DNA of 20,084 nucleotides from SG8-41 sp036555035 (GTDB taxonomy: Bacteria; Pseudomonadota; Gammaproteobacteria; Burkholderiales; SG8-41): contig DATBMB010000130.1 of the NCBI GenBank assembly GCA_036555035.1, positions 1 through 20,084 of the forward strand, given 5' to 3'. Shown here piece by piece: positions 1 to 5,935 of the stretch (positions are counted from its first letter, which is position 1; the number at the start of each line of letters is the position of its first letter). A program made the translations under genes and the position numbers. The notes beneath the pieces were generated by a model. That model searched no databases. It was not told the DNA's origin and was given only the letters and a program-made list of their open reading frames with translations.

Positions 1-960
1 TACTCGGTGGTGAAGGGGTGGGAGCAGCTCCCGAAGGGCTACGAGCACCGGGATGTCGCGGGGGTGGCGGTGGACGGCGAGGACCGCGTCTACCTCATGT
101 GCCGCGGCGATCACCCAGTCATGATTTACGACCGCCAGGGCCACTTCAAGCGCTCGTGGGGGGAGGGCGATTTCAGCTACCGCACCCACGGCATCTACGT
201 CGCGCCGAACGGCACGATCTTTTGCACCGACGACGGCCAGCACACCGTGCGCCAGTTCACGCCGGAGGGCAAGCTCCTGATGACCTTGGGCACGAAGAAC
301 ACGCCCTCGGACACCGGCTACAACGGCAAGGATCTCGGCACGATCCAGCGCGCCGCTGGACCCTTCAACCGCCCGACCAACGTCGCGATCGGCGCCAAAG
401 GCGAGATCTACATCTCCGACGGCTACGGCAATGCCCGCGTCCACGTGTTCTCGCCCACCGGGCAGCTGAAGCGCTCGTGGGGCGAGCCGGGCAGCGGTCC
501 CGGCCAGTTCCACCTGCCGCACGGCATCGCGTGCTCGGCCGACGGGCGCGTCTGGGTGTGCGACCGGGAAGCCGACCGCATCCAGATCTTCAGTCCCGAC
601 GGCGAGTTCCTGGCCGAATGGAGGGACACGCAGCGCCCGACGCACATCACCTTCGATCCGCTGGGCCGGGTCTATGTGACCGAGCTCGCGTGGCACGAGG
701 GCGACCACTCGTACAGCCTCGGCGAAATCAAGAAGTTCCGCCAGGCACGCATGAGCGTCTTCGACAAGAATGGCAAGGTGCTCGCGCGCTGGGGCACGCC
801 GCAGGTCACGGCGCCGGGAAGCTTTGCCGCGCCGCACGGCCTCGCGCTCGACTCGCGGGGCGATCTCTACGTGAGCGAAGTGACGTGGACTTTCGCGGTG
901 AGCCGCGGGCGGGCGCCGGCGGATTGCCATACGTTCCAGAAGTTCGCACTCAATTCATGA
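1..960 (+). CDS. NHL-repeat beta-propeller protein (5' end outside window)
   Basis: The frame is open at the left edge (first codons Y-S-V-V-K-G-W), so at least the start codon is missing; GTG at 7 is only an internal candidate. The roughly 319 visible residues contain successive NHL-type blades, each with a G-x-I/V-Y-V-S/C-D signature followed by an 'F.P.G....WG' strand; examples are IYISDGYGNARVHVFSPTG and VWVCDREADRIQIFSPDG. This is the fold of peptidyl-alpha-hydroxyglycine alpha-amidating lyase-like propellers. The enzyme activity cannot be assigned from sequence alone. A binding or lactonase-like role in the surrounding catabolic cluster is inference. The stop at 958-960 lies 14 bp before the following Bug gene, which suggests co-transcription. 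No signal peptide can be judged because the N terminus is absent. Confidence 0.88.
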   Translation, partial: YSVVKGWEQLPKGYEHRDVAGVAVDGEDRVYLMCRGDHPVMIYDRQGHFKRSWGEGDFSYRTHGIYVAPNGTIFCTDDGQHTVRQFTPEGKLLMTLGTKNTPSDTGYNGKDLGTIQRAAGPFNRPTNVAIGAKGEIYISDGYGNARVHVFSPTGQLKRSWGEPGSGPGQFHLPHGIACSADGRVWVCDREADRIQIFSPDGEFLAEWRDTQRPTHITFDPLGRVYVTELAWHEGDHSYSLGEIKKFRQARMSVFDKNGKVLARWGTPQVTAPGSFAAPHGLALDSRGDLYVSEVTWTFAVSRGRAPADCHTFQKFALNS

Positions 961-974
961 GAGTGAGGCATGAG

Positions 975-1946
975 ATGAACGCGCAACGCTTTTCCGGCTG
1001 CATTCTCGGGCTCCTGCTCGCAACGTGCACGGCGCTCTCCATTGCCACCGCCGCGGCCTGGCCCGAGCGGCCGGTGCGAATCATCATTCCGTGGCCGCCG
1101 GGGGGCAGCACCGATATCGTCGGGCGGATCCTGGCCGCGGACCTCACCCCGCGGCTGAAACAGCAGGTGCTGATCGACAACCGCGCCGGCGCGGCCAGCA
1201 TCGTTGGCCTGCAGCTTGCCACCGCCTCGCCGCCCGACGGCTATACCTTCATGATGACGTCCACCGCGTACGGCTTTCTCATCGACAAGCCGAAAGTGCC
1301 CGTTGACCTCGTCAACTCGTTCGCGCCGGTTGCGATGATCGGATTCGGCGAGAGCGCGCTCGTCGTCCACCCCTCGTTTCCGGTGAAGACGATCAGGGAC
1401 CTGATCGAGCTCGCGAAGAAGCGGCCGGGCGAGATCCTCTATTCCTCCTCGGGCATCGGCGGCTTCCCGCACATGAATACGGCGCTCTTCGAGTTGAAGA
1501 CCGGCGTGAAGATGGTGCACGTGCCGTTCAAGGGTGGCGGCCCCGCGATCGCCGATGTCGTCGCCGGGCACTCGCAGATCAATTTCGGCTCGCTGGTCAC
1601 GGTGCTGCCGCATGTTCAGAGCAAGCGGCTGCGGCTCGTTGCGACCGGCGGGCCGAAGCGCAATCCCAAGCACCCGAACGTGCCGGCCATCGCGGAGACC
1701 GTGCCCGGCTACGAGTCGCAGATCTGGTGGGGCATCTTCGCACCGCCGAAGACACCGGCGAGCATCATCGCGCGCTTCCACGAGGAGACCACGCGCGTGA
1801 TCTCCACGCCGGCGTTCGAGAAACGGCTCGACGAGCAGGGCGGGGCGGTCGTGAAGATGAGCTCCGCCGAGTTTGGCAAGCTGATGGTGTCCGAGCAGAA
1901 CAAGTGGCTCGAGGTCATCCGGGTCGCCGGCATCAAGGGCGAATAG
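975..1946 (+). CDS. Bug/TctC-family periplasmic solute-binding protein
   Basis: A 323-residue protein of the tripartite tricarboxylate transporter receptor (Bug) family, which captures small carboxylates or related ligands in the periplasm. A signal peptide occupies about residues 1-28 (hydrophobic core LGLLLATCTALSIATAAA). The mature protein begins with the family hallmark 'WPERPVRIIIPWPPGGSTD', then the second ligand loop 'DNRAGAASIVG'. The C terminus 'WLEVIRVAGIKGE' is typical. I chose ATG 975 because gagtgagg (961-968) sits about 6 nt upstream. An in-frame ATG at 957, overlapping the preceding stop, would add six residues (MRVRHE) and cannot be excluded. The stop abuts the ATG of the next gene with no spacer. 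The ligand is unknown; the neighbouring amidase and FAH-family genes suggest a carboxylate or amide substrate, which is inference. No TctA/TctB permease genes are present. Confidence 0.93.
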   Translation: MNAQRFSGCILGLLLATCTALSIATAAAWPERPVRIIIPWPPGGSTDIVGRILAADLTPRLKQQVLIDNRAGAASIVGLQLATASPPDGYTFMMTSTAYGFLIDKPKVPVDLVNSFAPVAMIGFGESALVVHPSFPVKTIRDLIELAKKRPGEILYSSSGIGGFPHMNTALFELKTGVKMVHVPFKGGGPAIADVVAGHSQINFGSLVTVLPHVQSKRLRLVATGGPKRNPKHPNVPAIAETVPGYESQIWWGIFAPPKTPASIIARFHEETTRVISTPAFEKRLDEQGGAVVKMSSAEFGKLMVSEQNKWLEVIRVAGIKGE

Positions 1947-2144
1947 ATGAAGGATGATCTGACGCTCGAGCAGGTTCGGAGCATGGCGGCGGAGATCGGC
2001 CTGACGCACCTGACCGACTCGCATCTCCAGGAGCTGCTGCGCGCAACCCGCGTCGCGCGGGCGCGCCGCGCGGCGCTCCCCGTCGCGACGCTTCGCCCCG
2101 CCGACGAGCCGGCGCACGTCTTCCGCCCGGACGACGGACAGTGA
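1947..2144 (+). CDS. GatC/AtzG-like small amidase partner (65 aa)
   Basis: The ATG follows the previous stop directly, and the TGA overlaps the amidase GTG start by 4 bp (GTGA, 2141-2144), implying translational coupling. The 65 residues follow the GatC pattern: an N-terminal 'LTLEQVRSMAAEIGL' helix, a second helix 'LTDSHLQELLRATRVARAR', a short 'LP' turn, and a C-terminal 'ADEPAHVF' segment resembling the 'GVEPTTHV' tail of GatC. GatC wraps GatA in the tRNA-dependent amidotransferase, and the small AtzG protein stabilises the amidase AtzE. By analogy this protein probably forms a heterodimer with the downstream amidase. The family resemblance is my reading of the pattern, not an alignment result. 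No signal peptide or membrane segment is present. Confidence 0.72.
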   Translation: MKDDLTLEQVRSMAAEIGLTHLTDSHLQELLRATRVARARRAALPVATLRPADEPAHVFRPDDGQ

Positions 2145-3529
2145 CCGACCTCGCCTGGCTCACGGTCGCGGAGGCGGCCGAGCTGCTGCGCGGCCGGAAG
2201 CTCTCGCCCGTCGAGTACACGAAGGCCCTGATCGATCGCGTCGAGCGCCACGACGGCCAGCTCAACGCCTTTCTGCGCTTCACGCCCGAGATCGCCCTCG
2301 AGGACGCGCGGCGCGCGGAGGCGGAGATTTCCCGCGGCGCCTGGCGCGGCCCCCTGCACGGCGTGCCCTACGCGTTGAAGGACATCATCGACTACGCGGG
2401 ACTGCCCACGACCGGGCATTCGAAGATACTCAAGGACAACGTCGCCGCGGCCGACGCCCCCGTCGCGGCGAAGCTCAAGGCGGCGGGTGGGGTCTTCATG
2501 GGCAAGCTCTCGACACACGAGTTCGCCTTCGGCGGGCCCTCCTTCGACCTGCCGTGGCCCCCGGCGCGCAATCCCTGGAACCGCGACCATTTCTGCGGCG
2601 GCTCATCGAGCGGCGCCGGCGCGGCGACCGCGGCGGGCTTCGTGCCGGCCGCGATCGGCAGCGACACCGGCGGCTCGGTGCGCAACCCCGCCTCGATGTG
2701 CGGCGTCTCCGGCATGAAGCCCACCTACGGCCTGGTGAGCCGGCGCGGCGTGTTCCCGCTCGCTTTCTCGCTCGATCACGTCGGGCCGCTGACGCGCTCG
2801 GTGCGGGACAACGCGCTGGTTCTCGATCTCATCGCGGGCCACGATCCCCTCGATCCGGGCAGCAGCCCGCGCGCAGGGGGCGGTTGCGCTGCCGAGCTCG
2901 ACCGCGGCGTGAAAGGGTTGAGGATCGGCGTGATCCGGCACTTCTACGCGCGCGACATGCAGGCCGATCCGGAGATGGCGGCGGGGATCGAGGCCGCGGT
3001 GGAGAAGCTGGCCGGGCTCGGCGCGCAGGTGCGCGAGATCCAGACCGCCCCGCTCGGAGAGTACAACGCCTGCAACCGCATCATACTGACGGGCGAAGCT
3101 TTCGCGATCCACGAGAAGTGGCTCCAGGAGCGGCCGCAGGATTACGGCGCGCTCACCCGCGAGCGGCTGTTGACGGCGGCGTTCGTGCGCGCGGCGGACT
3201 ACGTCAACGCCACGCGCCTGCGCCGCAAGCTCGCCGATTCATTCCACGCGCTCTTCTCCGGGATCGACGTGGCGGTGACGGCGAGCTCGATGGATCCGCC
3301 CTGCCGCATCGACGATGCGAAGGCGATCGAGTACACCTACGGGCGCCAGGCGCGCGCGCCGTTCAACGTCACCGGCGGCCCCGCGCTGTCGGTGCCGGTG
3401 GGATTCAGCAAGGCCGGCCTGCCGCTCGCGATGCAGATCGTCGGCAAGCCGTTCAGCGAGGCGCTCGTCTACCGGGTCGCGCAGGCGTACGAGCAGGCGG
3501 CGGGGTGGGTCGCGCGGCATCCGGCATGA
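2141..3529 (+). CDS. Amidase signature family hydrolase
   Basis: A 462-residue cytoplasmic amidase of the amidase-signature (GatA/AtzE/FAAH) family, which hydrolyses C-N amide bonds. The full Ser-cisSer-Lys triad is visible: Lys80 in 'PYALKD', cis-Ser155 at the start of 'GGSSSGAG', and nucleophile Ser179 in 'GSDTGGSVR'. The spacing is almost identical to that of GatA. The signature continues through 'MKPTYGLVSRRGVFP' and 'SLDHVGPLTRSVRD'. The C-terminal 'APFNVTGGPALSVPVGF' and 'GLPLAMQIVGKPF' blocks are also standard. The GTG start at 2141 is supported by overlap with the GatC-like gene and by the expected N terminus ('LTVAEAAELLRGRKLSPVE'). The substrate is unknown. The small-protein partner makes an AtzE-type two-subunit amidase plausible; a true GatA is unlikely because no GatB is nearby. 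Confidence 0.94.
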   Translation: MTDLAWLTVAEAAELLRGRKLSPVEYTKALIDRVERHDGQLNAFLRFTPEIALEDARRAEAEISRGAWRGPLHGVPYALKDIIDYAGLPTTGHSKILKDNVAAADAPVAAKLKAAGGVFMGKLSTHEFAFGGPSFDLPWPPARNPWNRDHFCGGSSSGAGAATAAGFVPAAIGSDTGGSVRNPASMCGVSGMKPTYGLVSRRGVFPLAFSLDHVGPLTRSVRDNALVLDLIAGHDPLDPGSSPRAGGGCAAELDRGVKGLRIGVIRHFYARDMQADPEMAAGIEAAVEKLAGLGAQVREIQTAPLGEYNACNRIILTGEAFAIHEKWLQERPQDYGALTRERLLTAAFVRAADYVNATRLRRKLADSFHALFSGIDVAVTASSMDPPCRIDDAKAIEYTYGRQARAPFNVTGGPALSVPVGFSKAGLPLAMQIVGKPFSEALVYRVAQAYEQAAGWVARHPA

Positions 3530-3548
3530 ATTTCTGGGGAGGGACGCC

Positions 3549-3839
3549 ATGTTCGAAGGAACCCAATGGATCGGATTTGCCGGAACGGCGCTGGTCATCA
3601 TCGCCTACGTGCCGCAGATTCACCACCTGATCGCGGAGCGCTGCTCGGGCGGCATCAGCATCAAGGCATACACGCTCTGGCTGGTAGCGGGAATGCTCAT
3701 GCTCGTGCACGCGGTGGCGATTGCCGATCCGGTGTTCATGGCGCTGCAGGGCTACCAGATCGGCGCCGGCGCCCTGGTGATCTTCTTCGGGCTGAAGTAC
3801 AAGGGCTCGGTCTGCGAGGCGCACCGCCACGCCGCGTGA
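3549..3839 (+). CDS. SemiSWEET-like PQ-loop membrane protein
   Basis: A 96-residue three-helix integral membrane protein of the SemiSWEET/PQ-loop (MtN3/SWEET superfamily) type. Bacterial members dimerise to move sugars or other small solutes across the inner membrane. Hydrophobic spans lie at about 7-26, 39-58 and 62-82. The diagnostic Pro-Gln is at residues 22-23 ('IAYVPQIHHL'), followed by 'SGGISIKAYTLWLVAG', typical of the family. A good ribosome binding site (ggggaggg, about 3537-3544) precedes the ATG. It starts 19 bp after the amidase stop, in the same direction. Its position next to a Bug protein, an amidase and an FAH hydrolase suggests it handles a pathway substrate or product, but this is inference. 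The transported compound cannot be read from the sequence. Confidence 0.85.
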   Translation: MFEGTQWIGFAGTALVIIAYVPQIHHLIAERCSGGISIKAYTLWLVAGMLMLVHAVAIADPVFMALQGYQIGAGALVIFFGLKYKGSVCEAHRHAA

Positions 3840-3858
3840 TAATCGGGTGATAATCGGG
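3837..3858 (+). repeat. 11-bp tandem duplication at the left edge of the hairpin
   Basis: TGATAATCGGG occurs twice head to tail (3837-3847 and 3848-3858). The first copy includes the TGA stop of the SemiSWEET gene and the second runs into the left arm of the REP-like palindrome. This could be slippage, a partial second REP end, or a scar of the element's insertion. Confidence 0.8.
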
Positions 3859-3905
3859 GACAGACCACCATTTCGGTCGCGGGAAAACGTGGTCTGTCCC
3901 CGATT
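3852..3905. repeat. REP-like palindromic hairpin with 17-bp perfect arms
   Basis: AATCGGGGACAGACCAC (3852-3868) is the exact reverse complement of GTGGTCTGTCCCCGATT (3889-3905). After a CA/AC mismatch the stem resumes as TTTC (3871-3874) with GAAA (3883-3886), leaving loop GGTCGCGG. The 'GGGGACAGACCACg...' core is familiar from dispersed betaproteobacterial REP-like repeats mobilised by RAYT (IS200-like, Y1) transposases. That identification is from memory and not checked here. It fills almost the whole gap between the SemiSWEET stop and the FAH gene. In RNA it could act as an intra-operon processing or attenuation hairpin; there is no U-tract, so it is not a standard terminator. Confidence 0.85.
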
Positions 3906-3920
3906 TTGCGAGGGAGATTC

Positions 3921-4820
3921 ATGAAGGCGCGCAACATGACGTTCTGCACGCTCGCCGGGGGCGGGAGCGGCACGCTGGGCCTCAAGACCGAGCGCGGGAT
4001 CCTGGACGTGGCCAAGGCGTCCGCGCTGTTTCGTGTCAAGGCGCCGGCGGACATCCACGCCGTGATCGAAGGGGCCGATTGCGCGCCGCTCAAGAAGCTC
4101 GCAGACAAGGCGCTCACCGACAAGCGGGGCAGGAGCGTGCTCATTCCGGAAGCGCGCGCGCGCTTCGCGCCCGCCGTCCCGCGCCCCGGCAAGATCATCT
4201 GCGTCGGGCTCAACTACCGCCGGCACGCGCAGGAGACCGGCAACCCCATTCCGCCGGTGCCGATACTCTTCAACAAGTACAACAACACCTTGGTCGGTCA
4301 TCGCGGCACGATCGCGCTGCCGGTGAAGGTCTCCTCGCAGTTCGATTACGAGGTGGAGCTGGTGATCGTGATGGGCCGCAAGGCGCGCGACGTGGCCGAG
4401 GGGGAAGCGTTGTCGTATGTCTTCGGCTATGCCAACGGCAACGATTTCTCGGCGCGCGACCTGATGCGGGTGACGAGCCAGCTCATGCTCGGCAAGACCT
4501 GCGACGGCTTCGCGCCGCTCGGGCCCTGGGTCGTGACCGCGGACCAGATACCGGATCCGCAGAACCTCAAGATCGCCACCTTCGTGAACGGCGAGCAGCG
4601 CCAGAATTCCAGCACCTCCGACATGATCTTCAGCTGCGCGCAGATCGTTAGCTACTGCTCGCGCCATCTGACGCTCCTACCCGGCGACATCATCTATACC
4701 GGGACGCCGCAGGGCGTGATCCTCGGCTATCCGCCCGAGAAGCGGGTGTGGCTCAAGCCGGGCGACAGGGTCGTCACCGAAGTCGAGCGGTGCGGCAGGC
4801 TCGAGGTGACGCTGGCATGA
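3921..4820 (+). CDS. Fumarylacetoacetate hydrolase (FAH) family protein
   Basis: A 299-residue FAH-superfamily enzyme. The family includes fumarylpyruvate and acylpyruvate hydrolases, 2-hydroxyhepta-2,4-diene-1,7-dioate isomerase and oxaloacetate decarboxylases that act late in aromatic degradation. An N-terminal domain (about 1-85) precedes the catalytic domain starting 'KIICVGLNYRRHAQE'. The metal-binding residues are Glu144 and Glu146 in 'FDYEVELVIVMG' and Asp175 in 'GNDFSARDLM'. 'IYTGTPQGV' near the C terminus is also conserved. ATG 3921 has the SD gagggag at 3910-3916; translation upstream would enter the palindrome. The stop overlaps the next start by ATGA, so it is coupled to the dioxygenase gene. 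The exact substrate cannot be assigned. Confidence 0.92.
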   Translation: MKARNMTFCTLAGGGSGTLGLKTERGILDVAKASALFRVKAPADIHAVIEGADCAPLKKLADKALTDKRGRSVLIPEARARFAPAVPRPGKIICVGLNYRRHAQETGNPIPPVPILFNKYNNTLVGHRGTIALPVKVSSQFDYEVELVIVMGRKARDVAEGEALSYVFGYANGNDFSARDLMRVTSQLMLGKTCDGFAPLGPWVVTADQIPDPQNLKIATFVNGEQRQNSSTSDMIFSCAQIVSYCSRHLTLLPGDIIYTGTPQGVILGYPPEKRVWLKPGDRVVTEVERCGRLEVTLA

Positions 4821-5821
4821 CGAGCGCGCGTGCGGTGAAGCGGGGAACCGGGCGGCAGGGCGCGCGGCTCGACGTGGTGCCAACCGCCGCCGCGCTCGGC
4901 GCGGAGGTGCGTGGGCTCGACCTGCGGACCCTCGACGACGCGACGTTCGCCGCCCTGCACCGGACCTGGCTGCACCACATCGTGCTGGTCGTCCGCGGCC
5001 AGTCGTTGACCGCCGGAGACCTCGTCACGCTGGTGCGGCGCTTCGGCACGCCGGTGAGCTCGTCTGGGCTGCACAAGGAGCAGGCGCGCGACGCCCATTC
5101 CCACATTCGTGCCGCTGCCGTGTCGGAGCGCGCCGGCAACGAGCTGCTCAACCTGCCGCCCGAAGTGACGGTCGTCTCGAACGTGAAGCAGGACGGGAAG
5201 CACGTTGGCATCCTCGGCGACGGGGAGGTCGTGTGGCACGCGGATTTCTCGTTCAAGGAGCGGCCCACCGCGGCGCGCATGCTCGTCGCGATAGAGGTGC
5301 CCGCGCGCGAGCGGGGCGGCAACACGTTCTTCATGAACTGCTACGCGGCGTACGACGCGCTGCCCGCGGAGATGAAACGCCGCGTGTCGGGGATGACCAT
5401 CAAACAGGCGGACATAGTTGACACGTCAATGAATCTCCGGCCGGGCATGTCGCTCGACATGGACATCCGCGCGGTGCCGGGTCCGAGCCACCCGGTGATC
5501 TCGACGCATCCCGAGACCGGGCACAACCTGCTTTTTCTCGGACGGCGCCACGGCTCCTACGTCAACGGCTGCTCGCTCGCGGAATCGGAGGCGCTGCTCG
5601 ACCAGCTCTGGGCGCACGCGACGCAGCCGCGGTTCTGGTACGAGCACAGGTGGTCAACGGGCGACGTCGTGGTGTGGGACAACCGCGCGGCCCTGCACCG
5701 GCGCGATGCATTTGATTCGGCGAGCCGGCGCGTCCTCTACGCCGCGCAGGTCGAGGGCCACCGGCCGTGCGAAGCGCCCGATGCGCTGAGCCGGCCGCCG
5801 CACCCGCGCGCGCAATCGTAA
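4817..5821 (+). CDS. TauD/TfdA-family Fe(II)/2-oxoglutarate dioxygenase
   Basis: A 334-residue member of the family that hydroxylates small acids such as taurine, 2,4-D or gamma-butyrobetaine at a non-haem Fe(II) centre with 2-oxoglutarate. The facial triad is visible: His141 and Asp143 in 'VVWHADFSF', and His294 in 'NRAALHRRD'. The 2-oxoglutarate-binding arginine is Arg305 (or the adjacent Arg304) in 'SRRVLYAAQ', 11 residues after the distal His as in TauD. The core 'GNTFFMNCYAAYDALP' is typical. The ATG overlaps the FAH stop (4817-4820). The last ~20 residues are Arg/Pro-rich and lie outside the fold. It is the last gene of the catabolic run, followed by a candidate terminator hairpin. The substrate is unknown. 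Confidence 0.92.
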   Translation: MTSARAVKRGTGRQGARLDVVPTAAALGAEVRGLDLRTLDDATFAALHRTWLHHIVLVVRGQSLTAGDLVTLVRRFGTPVSSSGLHKEQARDAHSHIRAAAVSERAGNELLNLPPEVTVVSNVKQDGKHVGILGDGEVVWHADFSFKERPTAARMLVAIEVPARERGGNTFFMNCYAAYDALPAEMKRRVSGMTIKQADIVDTSMNLRPGMSLDMDIRAVPGPSHPVISTHPETGHNLLFLGRRHGSYVNGCSLAESEALLDQLWAHATQPRFWYEHRWSTGDVVVWDNRAALHRRDAFDSASRRVLYAAQVEGHRPCEAPDALSRPPHPRAQS

Positions 5822-5844
5822 AAGTCGAGATCAGGGGGCGGATT

Positions 5845-5864
5845 CTGTCGCTGCACGGCGACAG
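5845..5864 (+). terminator. Weak candidate terminator hairpin
   Basis: CTGTCGC (5845-5851) pairs with GCGACAG (5858-5864) across a 6-nt loop, followed by gatttgtttt. It lies 24 nt after the TauD-family stop and before mrcB, where a terminator is expected. The T-run is interrupted, so it is at best a weak intrinsic terminator. Confidence 0.35.
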
Positions 5865-5921
5865 GATTTGTTTTCCGTTCGCGTTCGTGCCGGAAGCCAG
5901 ACGCCCGCGCGCGGCCCGGAA

Positions 5922-5929
5922 GTAGAATC
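5922..5929 (+). promoter_or_regulatory. Candidate -10 element (GTAGAATC) for mrcB
   Basis: TAGAAT at 5923-5928 matches TATAAT at 5 of 6 positions. With normal spacing, transcription would start near 5935, one base before the ATG at 5936. No Shine-Dalgarno sequence precedes that ATG, which fits a leaderless transcript. No convincing -35 is visible. The same octamer occurs upstream of two other genes in this window (14053-14060 and 16216-16222, reverse strand). Confidence 0.4.
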
Positions 5930-5935
5930 CGACGG

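Noticed and set aside
3852..3905. Intrinsic terminator after the SemiSWEET gene
   Set aside because: The stem is strong but there is no U-run, the symmetric core resembles a dispersed repeat, and the next gene is co-directional with its own SD.
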